A DNA stretch of 64,000 bases from assembly GCF_000761245.1 (NCBI RefSeq), contig NZ_AWOR01000052.1, forward strand, positions 1 to 64,000, read 5' to 3'. The position numbers were made by a program, and so were the translations under genes. Below, piece by piece: positions 53,219 to 62,650 of this stretch; the first letter of the stretch is position 1; the number at the start of each line of letters is the position of its first letter. The stretch is from Comamonas testosteroni (GTDB lineage Bacteria > Pseudomonadota > Gammaproteobacteria > Burkholderiales > Burkholderiaceae_C). The notes under the pieces were generated by a model. It was not told where the DNA came from. It worked only from the letters and a program-made list of their open reading frames with translations, and searched no databases.

Positions 53219-54400
53219 TCACCATTGCAGCCACCGCAGGCCGCCGGGAATCAGGGTTTCGCCTACGATGACGCGCTCGCCCTCGGCCACGCCGTCGAGC
53301 ACCTGCACCTGATGACGGCTTCGCACGCCCAGCTTCACGCTGCGCAACTCAGGCTGGCTCTTGGCGTCCAGCACCCGGACGCTGGGCGACTGCGGATCCT
53401 TATCCGACTGCAGCGCTGTCAGCGGAACCGTCAAGGCCTGCTGGGCGCTGCCGGTCACAAAGACTACCTGGGCCGTCATCTGCGGCAGCAACTCCGCATC
53501 CTTGTTATCGACGTCGAACAATGCCGTATAGGTCACGGCCTTGGTGGCCGCCGCAGGTGTCGCCGCATTGCCACCAGCGGGCGCGACGCTGGCCGGCGGC
53601 GCGGGCAGTACCTGCCGCACCCGACCATTCCAGCGCCGGGCCTGTTCCTGGCCGGCACTGCCCAGCGTCGTGAAATACACGGGCATGTCCGCTCTCACAC
53701 GCCGCACATCGGCTTCCGACACATCGGTCCAGACCGTCATGGCCGTGAGATCGGCAATGCGCAAGATATTGGGCGTCTGATAGGTGGCATTCAGGGTCTG
53801 GCCTTCACGCGCATCGACCGACACCACGGTGCCGGACATGGGGGCATAGATGCGGGTGTAGCCCAGACGCGCTTCGTCAGCCTTGAGGCTGGCCTGCGTT
53901 TGCTCCATCTGCGCCCTGAGATGGTCGATGCGCGCGGCAGCTCCGGCCACCTGGGCTTCGGCGATCTGCACATCCTCCTGCCTGGTCGCCTCTTCGGACG
54001 CCAGCTGCTGCTGTCGCTTCAACTGCTGGCCAGCCAGTTTCAGCTGTGCCTGCTGCTCTGCAATCTGGGCGCGCAAGCTTGCCAGCGATGCTCTTCCAGC
54101 ATCCACGGTGGCACGCTGCACGCTGGGGTCTATCTCCACCAGCAGGGCGCCTTTCTCGACCTGGGCTCCGGGGCTGACCAGCAAACGAGTGATCTGACCC
54201 GAGACCTGCGCCCCGACATCGACATAGGTCCTAGGCTGCAAGGTGCCAATCGCGGTGACGGTGGACTCCACATCGCCACGCTGCACCGAAACACTCTGGT
54301 ACTCGACCCTGGGCCGACTTCCCCACCACAGGGCAGCGCCTGCTGCACAGACCAGCAGCAGCCCGAGGCCGCCCCAGCGTTTGACTTGTCCCACCGTCAT
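53219..54400 (-). CDS. macA: MacA/PvdR-type periplasmic adaptor protein
   Basis: 393 residues from ATG 54400. One N-terminal anchor, then the lipoyl half ITRLLVSPGAQVEKGALLVEIDP, a coiled coil of about residues 95-160 (RAQIAEQQAQLKLAGQQLKRQQQLASEEATR), the second lipoyl half and a beta-barrel domain. It bridges MacB and the outer-membrane channel. Ends overlapping or abutting macB, follows the DUF3325 paralogue by 109 bases. Confidence 0.9.
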   Translation of the reverse strand: MTVGQVKRWGGLGLLLVCAAGAALWWGSRPRVEYQSVSVQRGDVESTVTAIGTLQPRTYVDVGAQVSGQITRLLVSPGAQVEKGALLVEIDPSVQRATVDAGRASLASLRAQIAEQQAQLKLAGQQLKRQQQLASEEATRQEDVQIAEAQVAGAAARIDHLRAQMEQTQASLKADEARLGYTRIYAPMSGTVVSVDAREGQTLNATYQTPNILRIADLTAMTVWTDVSEADVRRVRADMPVYFTTLGSAGQEQARRWNGRVRQVLPAPPASVAPAGGNAATPAAATKAVTYTALFDVDNKDAELLPQMTAQVVFVTGSAQQALTVPLTALQSDKDPQSPSVRVLDAKSQPELRSVKLGVRSRHQVQVLDGVAEGERVIVGETLIPGGLRWLQW

Positions 54401-54509
54401 GAATCTTGCACTCTCCAGAAAACGATTGGCAGTCGCTGCCAAAACGCATGACCAGGCCATGCGCCGCAGCGATCGAAGGTCAGAAGCCGCTCGGGCTTCA
54501 AGCGTTTAC

Positions 54510-54851
54510 TCACCAGAGGCAGCTGGCCACCCCCAGCAGCGCCGTCACGGCGGCAGCCAGCGCCAGGCAGCGAGCCGATCCTGATAGCCCCGCGACCGTC
54601 ACCAGCGCTCCGAGGCTCCAGAAGCCCGGCACGAGCGCGGCGCCGACCGCTGCGCTCCACCCGTGCATGGCCGGCAGGCAGACGGCCAGCAACAGCAGGC
54701 TGCCAAGCACACGCAGCGCCATGCGATGCGCTGCCGGCACCTCGTCCAGAGATCTCAGCTGTGCGTAATGGCGGTCCATGGCAAAAGCCAGAGCCGTCAT
54801 CCCCGCTGTCGAAAGAGCCAGAGCCTGCAACGATGACTGCCACAGGCTCAT
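54510..54851 (-). CDS. DUF3325-like membrane protein (second copy)
   Basis: 113 residues; its ATG overlaps the PepSY stop (ATGA). Three predicted spans. Shares the AMD-H(Y/W)-Q motif with the copy at 44196-44510 (here LAFAMDRHYAQLRSLD). Unknown function; member of the iron module. Confidence 0.78.
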   Translation of the reverse strand: MSLWQSSLQALALSTAGMTALAFAMDRHYAQLRSLDEVPAAHRMALRVLGSLLLLAVCLPAMHGWSAAVGAALVPGFWSLGALVTVAGLSGSARCLALAAAVTALLGVASCLW

Positions 54852-56569
54852 GACAGCCTCTCTTTGCGTGCAGCACCGGGCGACAGCGCAGCGGCCAGGT
54901 CTTGCGACGCTTGGGCTGCCGGCTGTTTTCGCCCAGGCTTGAGGTTTGCCGCCCTGCGCATCCAGGCCCAGGCAGCGGCCGCCGCCACACCGACCGCCAG
55001 GGTAAAAAGCTCCACGCCTGCGCTTTCCCAGTCTCCCTGCTGCAAATGGGCCGCCAGGTGATCTCCGGTCGTCACAAAGCTCAGCACAGGCAGCAGCAGA
55101 CAAAGCAGCGCCAGCGCCGCCATCTGGTCACGCCAGGCCAGGGACGGGGCTCTCAGCAATGCATGCAGCAGTGCCAGCATCCAAAGCGCAAAAAACACCA
55201 CCAGTTCCCATCTGGAGCGCAGCGCAAGCTCGACGGGCAGCAAACGGTTGGCCCACAGAAATCCCACGCAGGCAATGCCCAGCCCCGCAATGGCGGCCAC
55301 ATTCGCGGCTTCGATCATCCGGTAGACCGTGACGCTGCTGGAGCCGAACTCTCCCTGATGTTTGCCGCGTCGCTTGACCATGAAGAGAATCGCCCCGGTC
55401 GCCATCATGGCGCTGCCAGCCAGGCCGCAGATAAAGTACAGCCACTTCAGCGGCAGCCCGCCATAAGTCGCCATATGCAGCCCGCCTATCACCGATTGCG
55501 TGAGCGAAGCCGCACCACCATCCACGCCGCCGGGCAGGCGCAGCTGCTGCAACTCGGCTGTGGCAGCCGAGAAAATGGCCATGCCGCTGGTGGGACTGAG
55601 GCGCTTGCTCAGATCGTCGGCGTCATTCCAGCCGTAAACGCCAATGCGCGCAGCCGCATCGCCCGGGTAATCGATCACCACCGCCCGCACCGGCTGCCCG
55701 ATCAAAGCCTGGCCACGCAGCACAAAGGACTCCAGATCCGGCACCGCCATGGACTGGCCCGAGCGCTGCGGCTTGCCCGGTTCATTCAGCGCCACCTGGA
55801 AGGACTTGAGAGCCTCGGCACTGCTGCCGAAGTAGGCCGCAATACCCGCCGGCATGAAGGTCGAGCACGATATGGCGATACCGGTATAGGCAATCATGAA
55901 CTGGAAAGGCAGCGTCAGCACCGCCACGGCGTTGTGCATGTCCAGCCAGCTTCTCTGCCCTTTGCGGGCACGGAAGGTGAAGAAGTCCTTGAAGATTCGT
56001 CTATGGGTGATCACTCCGCTGACCAGCGCCACCAACATGGCAAGCGCGGCGATACCTACGATCCAGAGACCGAGCTGGCCCGAGTGCAGCTGATAGTGGA
56101 AATCCACAAAATGATGACCGCCCGATGTCTGGCGCACCCGAGGAGCTTCGGAAGCATCCACGGCACTGCCGGACGCAGGGTCCAGCTGGGCCGCCGCATA
56201 CTGGCCGTCGCCATCGAACCAGTAGACGTGCAAGTCCCCGCCGCCCTTGGCGTCCGCAGGCCACAGCTCCCACATATCGGCACCCGGGTGCTGACGCTCC
56301 ATATAGGTCATGCCCCATTGCAGCCTCTGACTCAGCGAGGACTTGGCTGCCTGGGCCGCGTCTGACTGCTGCGCCCCGGCCTGCTCCAGAGCATGATGCT
56401 CAGGCGTCATCCAGTGAGTGATGGGCTCCTCGAAGACGGCCAGGGTCCCCGTCAGAAAAATGGCATACAGCAGCCAGGAGAACCACAGGCCACACCAAGT
56501 GTGCAGCCATGCCTGAGCCTGACGAAAGCTGCCTTGGCCTGCGCCCGATTGCTTTTTGGCCGGCTGCAT
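54848..56569 (-). CDS. PepSY-domain membrane protein (second copy)
   Basis: 573 residues from ATG 56569, which overlaps the stop of the preceding gene by one base. N-terminal span AWLHTWCGLWFSWLLYAIFLTGTLAVFEEPI; large periplasmic part; several C-terminal spans. Conserved with the first copy: HYQLHSGQLGLWIVGIAALAMLVALVSGVITHRRIFKDFFTFRARKG and LDMHNAVAVLTLPFQF. Same putative role in handling ferric siderophore, with the receptor encoded upstream. Confidence 0.86.
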   Translation of the reverse strand: MQPAKKQSGAGQGSFRQAQAWLHTWCGLWFSWLLYAIFLTGTLAVFEEPITHWMTPEHHALEQAGAQQSDAAQAAKSSLSQRLQWGMTYMERQHPGADMWELWPADAKGGGDLHVYWFDGDGQYAAAQLDPASGSAVDASEAPRVRQTSGGHHFVDFHYQLHSGQLGLWIVGIAALAMLVALVSGVITHRRIFKDFFTFRARKGQRSWLDMHNAVAVLTLPFQFMIAYTGIAISCSTFMPAGIAAYFGSSAEALKSFQVALNEPGKPQRSGQSMAVPDLESFVLRGQALIGQPVRAVVIDYPGDAAARIGVYGWNDADDLSKRLSPTSGMAIFSAATAELQQLRLPGGVDGGAASLTQSVIGGLHMATYGGLPLKWLYFICGLAGSAMMATGAILFMVKRRGKHQGEFGSSSVTVYRMIEAANVAAIAGLGIACVGFLWANRLLPVELALRSRWELVVFFALWMLALLHALLRAPSLAWRDQMAALALLCLLLPVLSFVTTGDHLAAHLQQGDWESAGVELFTLAVGVAAAAAWAWMRRAANLKPGRKQPAAQASQDLAAALSPGAARKERLS

Positions 56570-56868
56570 CAGCGTCCCTTCAGCAAGATCAAGGCTGCAG
56601 TCGCTGCCAGCATGGCAAGGATCAGAGCGAGCAGCACGCCCCATATCCGGCGTGCCGATGCCGGAGAAAAAGCCCAAATCACGGCAGCCACGTACCAGAG
56701 CCAGCTGGACTGCATGCCCCCCAGAATGGTCTCCACGCGAGATTGACTCATCGCACCACATAAAACCACCCAGGCACTGGAGATGGCATAGCCTCCCAGC
56801 ACTGCAGCAGCCAGACGCGATCCCAGCCCCCAGTCAGAGCGAAGCCCATCAGATTGCGACATTGCCAT
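56569..56868 (-). CDS. Small iron-uptake membrane protein (second copy)
   Basis: 99 residues from ATG 56868, six bases after the receptor stop; ATG 56862 is an alternative. Three predicted spans with LGGYAISSAWVVLCGAM and WAFSPASARRIWGVLLA. Similar to the 105-residue protein at 42192. Function unknown beyond co-occurrence with PepSY and receptor. Confidence 0.72.
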   Translation of the reverse strand: MAMSQSDGLRSDWGLGSRLAAAVLGGYAISSAWVVLCGAMSQSRVETILGGMQSSWLWYVAAVIWAFSPASARRIWGVLLALILAMLAATAALILLKGR

Positions 56869-56874
56869 ACCCCG

Positions 56875-59097
56875 TCAGAAACGGCCCTTGAGCGACACGG
56901 TGACCGTACGCTTTTCGCCGTAGAAGTTGCCATAGCCCGCATAGCCCACCGTGCTGTAGTAGGTCTTGTCGAACAGATTGCCGACATTCACGGCCAGACT
57001 CCAGTCCTTGCTGAATGCATAGGCCGCACGAGCCGACCAGACGGCGTAACCCGGGGAAGTGAAGTTGTACGGCGTCCAGGCTCCGTCATAACGGCCCGTC
57101 GCCGGGTTGTAGGCGCTGATGCCCGAAGCCCGGTAGTTCGAGCTCTGCGCCACAACGCCACCACCCACGCTCCAGCCGCGCAAAGCGCCGCTCATGCGAT
57201 AGTCCGCCCATGCCTTGAACAGATGGAGCGGCGTGACCGTGCTGAACTGTGCGCTGTCCTTGCGTCTATCTTCATTGCTGTTGTAGGTATAGCCCACAGC
57301 CAGCTGGAGATTGGGAGTGATGCGACCTGTCATCTCCAGATCGATGCCCTGGCTCAGCTTGAAGCCGTCGCGGAAATAGCAGCAGCCGCCGCGCCAATCG
57401 GTCTGGGGATAGGCGGGGTCGTAAACGGCCTCGCCTTTCTTGTCGGTGCGAAACAATGCGGCACTGGCGATCAGATGGGGAGTCAGCTCGCTTTTGACAC
57501 CCAGCTCGTAGGTACGGCCACGCACCGGATCCAGCGGCGTTCCAGGCAGCGGTGCCGAGAACTTTCCGGCCTGCGACTGATAGATCTCGGCGGTGCTGAA
57601 ATACAGATTGGTGGACCTGGTCAGCTCATGCATCAGCCCCATGTAGGGCACAAAGACATTCGACTCGCGGCTGCTGGCCGTGAGCGCGCCGTTCATGTCG
57701 TGCTGGGTATTGCGATCCTGCAGCACATAGCGTCCTCCCAGCACCACGGACCAACGCTCCACGGGACGCAGGCGAACGGAGCCATAGAGACCGCTTTTTT
57801 GCGTCTTGGTCTGCGAGCCGCTGGTCCAGTCACCGAGCGGATAGCCTGGATCCTGCGGAGGAATCCGGTTGAAGACGTCGGCAGGCCCCACTCTGGGCCA
57901 CAGGCTTCGGTTGGTGTTGCTGTTGCGGTGCTGATCCAGACCCAGGATCACATCATGGCGCTGACCCAGAGCGGCAAAGCTGCCCTGCAAATTGATATCG
58001 AAGCTGGTTTCCCGCTCGCGTGACTTGGCTTGATGAATCCACCAGTCCGCCCCCTGCAGCGTGACGGGATCGGGCGAACTTTCGATCTCCGCTCCGTTCA
58101 CGCCTTCGTTGAAGCGGGTGTGTCTGAGCTGGGTCTTGAGCAGCCAGTCGTTGCCCAGCTGCTGCTCGAGCTTGGCAAAGACCGTGGTGTTTTCGCGATT
58201 GATCCAGTTCCAGGGCGCGCCGAAGTTGGTATTGCGCGCAAAGCCGATATCGCTGCCGTCCGCATAGCGCGGCAGACTGGCATTGAAGCCCGTGTTTCTA
58301 TCTTTCTGATAGCTGGCACCCAGCGTGGCGACCGTGTTGGGCGTCAGATCCAGCTCCAGTGCCCCATACAGCATCTGCCGCTTGAGCTTGGAGGGTGCGG
58401 CCATCTCCTTGCGGTCATGGTTCACAGCGACCAAGCGGCCGCGCAGGGTTCCGCTTTCGTTCAGCGCGCCCGTGGTATCGAGCTCGGCGCGATAGTTGCT
58501 CATGGTTCCGCCGGAGAGCAGTACCTGGGTCTGACGCTTGGCCTGCGGCCTCTTGTAGGTGAAGTTCAGAACCCCGCCAGCCTCGCCCGCGCCGAACAGC
58601 CCGTCTGCCCCGCGCAAAACGCTGACGCTGTCGAACTGCGCCATGTCCAGGCTGCGGCTGCCCGAGCGCGAGGAGCTGGCAGCACCGCCATCGAACCGGA
58701 AGTTGGTGATGTTCATGCCACGGGACAGATAGGTCGTATCCAGCCAGGTCTCTTCGCGCGTGATCCCGGTCGTGTAGTTCATCACGTCATCAAGCGTGCG
58801 CATGGCCTGATCGTCCATGCGCTGGCGCGTCACCACCGTCACCGACTGCGGAACCTCGCGCAAAGACTGCGCCGCCTTGCCGACCTCCACTCCACCGGCC
58901 ACATAGGAGTCGCTCGACTCCCCATATGCATTGGGAATGGCCTTTTCCTGCACCGTCACTTCCGCAAGTGTCGAGGCAGCGTCCTCTTGTGCATGGCTGA
59001 CACCGGGCACCAGGCAGAACACACTGACGGCCACAGCCGTGGCGTGAAGACGAAATGGCAAAGCCCCGGCTACGGGGCAAAACGAGCGTTCCAGCAT
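56875..59097 (-). CDS. TonB-dependent ferric-siderophore receptor without STN domain
   Basis: 740 residues. Signal peptide ends at about SHAQ. The plug has TonB-box-like STLAEVTVQEKAI, then SLREVPQSVTVVTRQRMDDQ and VSVLRGADGLFGAGEAGGVLNFTYKRPQ. A 22-strand barrel ends in VSLKGRF with the terminal Phe. No N-terminal signalling domain, so it does not act with fecIR directly. Belongs to the FhuE/FoxA-like class; substrate unknown. First gene of a long minus-strand operon reaching at least to mini-Fur. A Fur-box-like site lies 113 bases upstream. Confidence 0.92.
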   Translation of the reverse strand: MLERSFCPVAGALPFRLHATAVAVSVFCLVPGVSHAQEDAASTLAEVTVQEKAIPNAYGESSDSYVAGGVEVGKAAQSLREVPQSVTVVTRQRMDDQAMRTLDDVMNYTTGITREETWLDTTYLSRGMNITNFRFDGGAASSSRSGSRSLDMAQFDSVSVLRGADGLFGAGEAGGVLNFTYKRPQAKRQTQVLLSGGTMSNYRAELDTTGALNESGTLRGRLVAVNHDRKEMAAPSKLKRQMLYGALELDLTPNTVATLGASYQKDRNTGFNASLPRYADGSDIGFARNTNFGAPWNWINRENTTVFAKLEQQLGNDWLLKTQLRHTRFNEGVNGAEIESSPDPVTLQGADWWIHQAKSRERETSFDINLQGSFAALGQRHDVILGLDQHRNSNTNRSLWPRVGPADVFNRIPPQDPGYPLGDWTSGSQTKTQKSGLYGSVRLRPVERWSVVLGGRYVLQDRNTQHDMNGALTASSRESNVFVPYMGLMHELTRSTNLYFSTAEIYQSQAGKFSAPLPGTPLDPVRGRTYELGVKSELTPHLIASAALFRTDKKGEAVYDPAYPQTDWRGGCCYFRDGFKLSQGIDLEMTGRITPNLQLAVGYTYNSNEDRRKDSAQFSTVTPLHLFKAWADYRMSGALRGWSVGGGVVAQSSNYRASGISAYNPATGRYDGAWTPYNFTSPGYAVWSARAAYAFSKDWSLAVNVGNLFDKTYYSTVGYAGYGNFYGEKRTVTVSLKGRF

Positions 59098-59209
59098 GAG
59101 CGTACAAAAACAAACCTGGGTGTTTTCTTCAGGCAGGGAAATGCCGAAGTACCAATGACGCTGTGGCTGGAACGGAGAGACCGTGTACGGGCTGGCAGCA
59201 ATGAAACAG

Positions 59210-59228
59210 AACGAGAATCAATCTCAAC
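59210..59228 (-). promoter_or_regulatory. Fur-box-like site upstream of the second receptor
   Basis: On the minus strand GTTGAGATTGATTCTCGTT, close to the betaproteobacterial TTGAGAATGATTCTCAA type. It lies 113 bases from the receptor start, so iron repression is expected. Confidence 0.7.
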
Positions 59229-59564
59229 TCCATTTCCGTGCGGATTGTAAAGCTCAGGTAAAAGAATTGCCACTGTTTTGTAAAACGATAGCACCTGTCT
59301 CTGCTGCCGTATCGTTGCGCACCTGCCAGACTGTTGCCGGGCCGACACCCGGCAGATACCCGGCGATGCTCTTCATTCAGCGGCATCAAGCCGGCTACTG
59401 CAGCAACTGGGCGGTCCGGCGCTGCGTGGCGACTCGCCCAGCGGCTTCCGATTGAAAAGTGGGCTTTTGCGAAACGCCCGGTGCGTCGGGCGCTTGGAAG
59501 ATGCTCGGCAGACCCGGTCTGCGCAAGACTTCCAGAGGGCAAGGATGTGCATTGAGCACAAAGA

Positions 59565-59598
59565 AAAAGCCCCGGCTGCATGAACAGCCGGGGCTTTT
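59565..59598. terminator. Terminator of tRNA-Gln (bidirectional)
   Basis: Stem AAAAGCCCCGGCTG / CAGCCGGGGCTTTT with loop CATGAA. Read on the minus strand it follows the tRNA by seven bases. Confidence 0.9.
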
Positions 59599-59605
59599 AA
59601 TATCT

Positions 59606-59682
59606 TGGCAGGGGAAGAAGGATTCGAACCTTCGCATGCTGGAATCAAAATCCAGTGCCTTAACCAGCTTGGCGACTCCCCT
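59606..59682 (-). tRNA. tRNA-Gln(TTG)
   Basis: 77 bases including an encoded CCA. Acceptor AGGGGAG / TTCCCCT with discriminator G, anticodon stem CTGGA / TCCAG around loop TTTTGAT (anticodon UUG), T arm GAAGGTTCGAATCCTTC. Single-gene unit on the minus strand. Confidence 0.95.
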
Positions 59683-59846
59683 AAAGAGAACGAGATTATA
59701 GCTCGATTTTTCGCAGGTTTCAGAGAACTCCGGGGATCAGGGATTGGAGGCGGAAGCACCCAGTGCCTGCCAGGCGCTTCGCGGCAACTCAGGCGGCTTA
59801 GCAGCTATCGCGGCACTCTGACCATGACCCGCTGCAGGCGCAGCCA

Positions 59847-60833
59847 TCAATCCAGCGTGACCTTGGCCTCGCGAATGACCTTGCCCCATTTGGCAGTTTC
59901 AGCGGCAATGAAGCGATCACATTCCTGCGGCGTCGAACCTTCTGCAAACGTGCCCATGGTCTGCTGCATGCGCTGCGAAATCTCCGGACTGCGAATGATG
60001 CGAGCGACTTCAGCGGACATGCGCTGGACGATCTCCTTGGGCACTCCTGCCGGGGCAATCATTGCTGCCCAGGTGCTGCCCATCAGCTCGGGAATGCCTT
60101 GCTCGGCAAACGTCGGTACATCGGGCAACACCGCCAGTCGCTTGTCGCTGGCCACGCCAATCAGACGAATGCGACCGGCCTTGGCAGGCTGAATCAGATT
60201 GGGCGGAGGATCGAGGAACAAGGGGATCTGACCGCCCATGAGGTCGGTCAGTGCCGGTGCGGCACCTTTGTAAGGCACATGGGTCATGTCCGTCTTGGTC
60301 AGCAGCTTCATCAGCTCGGTCGTCAGATGCGCGCTGGAGCCGCTTCCCGAGGAGCCAAAGCTGACCTTGCCAGGATGCGCCTTGGCATAGGCTATCAGCT
60401 CCTGCGTGGTCTTGAACGGTGCATTGGTGGACACCGCTGCAACCAGAGGCGAGATCCCCATCAGTGACACACCGACCAGATCCTTGCCGGGGTTGTAGGG
60501 CAGCTTGGGATACAGCGTGGTGTTGGCCGCATAAGCGGCAATCACCACTCCGAACGTGTAGCCATCAGGTGCAGACTTTGCCACCTGATCCACACCGATG
60601 AGACTGTTCGCACCCGGCTTGTTGTCGATGATGATGGGCTGGCCCAGCGCTTTCTGCAAACCCACTTGCAGCAGACGTGCCATCTGATCGGTGAAGCCGC
60701 CCGCCGTGTAGGGAACGACGATTCGTATGGGCTTGGAGGGCCAGGGGCTCTGGGCCCAGGCCGAAGGTGCCAGCATGGCGGCGCCGGCTGCGGCGCTCGA
60801 TTGCAGAAAGCTGCGGCGAGATGTCGAAAGCAT
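59847..60833 (-). CDS. Bug-type (TTT family) periplasmic solute-binding protein
   Basis: 328 residues. Twin-arginine-like signal (SRRSFLQSSAAAGAAMLAPSAWA). Typical Bug domain: WPSKPIRIVVPYTAGGFTDQMARLL near the start of the mature chain, FGSSGSGSSAHLTTELMK, HVPYKGAAPALTDLMGGQIPLF and WAAMIAPAGVPKEIV. Bugs bind carboxylates for tripartite tricarboxylate transport; the substrate is not known. Last gene of the ligase-aldolase-dehydrogenase operon, so it may bring that pathway's substrate. Confidence 0.92.
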   Translation of the reverse strand: MLSTSRRSFLQSSAAAGAAMLAPSAWAQSPWPSKPIRIVVPYTAGGFTDQMARLLQVGLQKALGQPIIIDNKPGANSLIGVDQVAKSAPDGYTFGVVIAAYAANTTLYPKLPYNPGKDLVGVSLMGISPLVAAVSTNAPFKTTQELIAYAKAHPGKVSFGSSGSGSSAHLTTELMKLLTKTDMTHVPYKGAAPALTDLMGGQIPLFLDPPPNLIQPAKAGRIRLIGVASDKRLAVLPDVPTFAEQGIPELMGSTWAAMIAPAGVPKEIVQRMSAEVARIIRSPEISQRMQQTMGTFAEGSTPQECDRFIAAETAKWGKVIREAKVTLD

Positions 60834-60899
60834 GAGTGTCTCTTGGTTCTTTGGGCAAAAACGCCGCGCGCCAGCGCGACAGGTAAAGGGAAATATGTC

Positions 60900-61829
60900 T
60901 CAGTATCCGCGGGCCACGTCCACCAGATTGAGCAAGGGCTCGCCTGCGCGCAGGCGGCGCAGGTTCTCCAGGCACTGGCGGGCCACGGTATCGGCCGAGG
61001 CCTGGGCCGCGATATGCGGTGTGACAAAGGCCTTGGGATGCACCCAGACCTTGTTGCCGGGCAGGGGCGGCTCCTCGCGCAGCACATCCAGCGCGGCGCC
61101 GGCCAGGTGGCCTTCGTCGAGCAAAGCCAGCAGGTCGTCTTCCACCACCTGCTCGCCACGCCCCACGTTGATGAAGTAGGCGCCGCGCGGCAGCAGGGAG
61201 AGGGTTCGGCGGTTCAGCAGATCGCGCGTCTCGGGGGTGAGCGGCAGGGCGCAGACCAAAATGTCGCTGTCGGACAGCAACTGCTGCAGGCCCTGGGCGC
61301 CACTGTGGGTGCTCAGGCCTGGAATGTTCTTGGCACTGCGGCTCCAGCCCGCCACGGGATAGCCCACGGCCTGCATGGCGCCTGCCACGAAGCGGCCGAC
61401 CTCGCCCAGGCCCAGAATGCCCACGCGGCAGTCGGCGCTGGCGCGCACGGGGCGGCGCAGCCAGTCTCCCGCCTGCTGCTGGCGCGCGAACAGATCCAGC
61501 TCACGCGTGTGGCGCAGCGCAGTGCCGACCACATACTGGGCGATCTCCACATGCTGCTGCGGGTCGACGGTGCGCGCCACGGGCAGGCCGGCCGGCAGGT
61601 CAGGCACGGCCAGCAGCTTGTCCACGCCGGCACTGGGCGCGTACAGCAGCTTGAGTTGTGGATAGGCCGCCAGCACGCCGGGCTTGAGGCTCCAGGCCAG
61701 CATGGCCTCGACCTTGGCGGCCGGAGCCTCTTCGCGGTTCGCCCAGACGGGTACGTCGGGTGCCAGAGCGCGCAGCGCATCGACGATGGGCGCGCCCATG
61801 CTGGGGTGGATGTTGACCAGAATTCCCAT
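60900..61829 (-). CDS. D-2-hydroxyacid dehydrogenase (GhrA-like)
   Basis: 309 residues. NAD(P)-binding GILGLGEVGRFVAG at about residues 136-149. Catalytic set: Arg in INVGRGEQVVEDDLL, Glu in LREEPPLP, His in TPHIA. Family of glyoxylate/hydroxypyruvate reductases. The neighbours suggest a short 2-oxo or 2-hydroxy acid rather than the urate pathway. Eight bases from the aldolase gene. Confidence 0.88.
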   Translation of the reverse strand: MGILVNIHPSMGAPIVDALRALAPDVPVWANREEAPAAKVEAMLAWSLKPGVLAAYPQLKLLYAPSAGVDKLLAVPDLPAGLPVARTVDPQQHVEIAQYVVGTALRHTRELDLFARQQQAGDWLRRPVRASADCRVGILGLGEVGRFVAGAMQAVGYPVAGWSRSAKNIPGLSTHSGAQGLQQLLSDSDILVCALPLTPETRDLLNRRTLSLLPRGAYFINVGRGEQVVEDDLLALLDEGHLAGAALDVLREEPPLPGNKVWVHPKAFVTPHIAAQASADTVARQCLENLRRLRAGEPLLNLVDVARGY

Positions 61830-61837
61830 GGTTTCCT

Positions 61838-62608
61838 TCAGTCCTTGTAAGACGGATCGATGCGGTCCAAGCGGCGCAGCAGGCCCGGCCAGGCCAGGCC
61901 CGCGCCCTTGCCCTTGGTGACCTGGCGCGACTGGTTGACCGCGTCGGCAATGATGGCCTGCGGAATGCGCGTCAGCTCGCCGCCGCCCGACTGCGCCAGG
62001 ATCTGGATGCGGCAGGCCGACTCCAGCGTGTACATGGCCAGCACGGCCTCGGCCACGCTGCGGCCGCAGGTCAGCAGCCCGTGGTTGCGCAGGATGAGGA
62101 AGTTGCTGGCACCCAGATCGTCCACAAGGCGCGGCTTCTCGTCATCGCGCAGGGCCACCCCCTCGTAGTCGTGATAGGCCAGACGCACCAGCGGGAAGAT
62201 GGACTGCTGCGAGATGGGCCGCAGGCCATCTTTTTGCGCCGACACGGCCACGCCGTAGCGTGTATGCGTGTGCAGCACGCACTGCACTTCGGGGCGGCCG
62301 TCGTGGATGGCGCTGTGGATGACGAAGCCTGCGGGGTTGACGTCGTACTCGGTCTCCATCATCGGCTGGCCCTCGTGATCGACCTTGACCAGGCTGGATG
62401 CGGTGATCTCGTCGAACAGCATGCCGTAGGGGTTGATCAGGAACTGGCCGGGCTGGCCCGGCACGCGCGCCGAAATGTGAGTGAAGATCAGGTCGTCCCA
62501 GCCGAAGTGGGCGACCAGCCGGTAGGCGGCAGCCAGCTCGACGCGGATCTGCCACTCCTCGGGCGTCACCTGGCGGCGGATTTCGGACATCGTGGTGTCA
62601 TGGCTCAT
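61838..62608 (-). CDS. Class II aldolase/adducin family protein
   Basis: 256 residues. Zn-binding His cluster expected in HTHTRYGVAVSAQ (two His) and ILRNHGLLTCGRSVAEA (one His); upstream FTHISARVPGQ is the family start motif. Members are aldolases or decarboxylases on hydroxylated acids, or lyases of unknown substrate. Start ATG 62608; an internal ATG (62590) is alternative. Second gene of the operon, 42 bases after the ligase. Confidence 0.88.
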   Translation of the reverse strand: MSHDTTMSEIRRQVTPEEWQIRVELAAAYRLVAHFGWDDLIFTHISARVPGQPGQFLINPYGMLFDEITASSLVKVDHEGQPMMETEYDVNPAGFVIHSAIHDGRPEVQCVLHTHTRYGVAVSAQKDGLRPISQQSIFPLVRLAYHDYEGVALRDDEKPRLVDDLGASNFLILRNHGLLTCGRSVAEAVLAMYTLESACRIQILAQSGGGELTRIPQAIIADAVNQSRQVTKGKGAGLAWPGLLRRLDRIDPSYKD

Positions 62609-62650
62609 GGGATTTGTCTCGTGATGGGCATCGTGAAATGGCGGGCAGGC

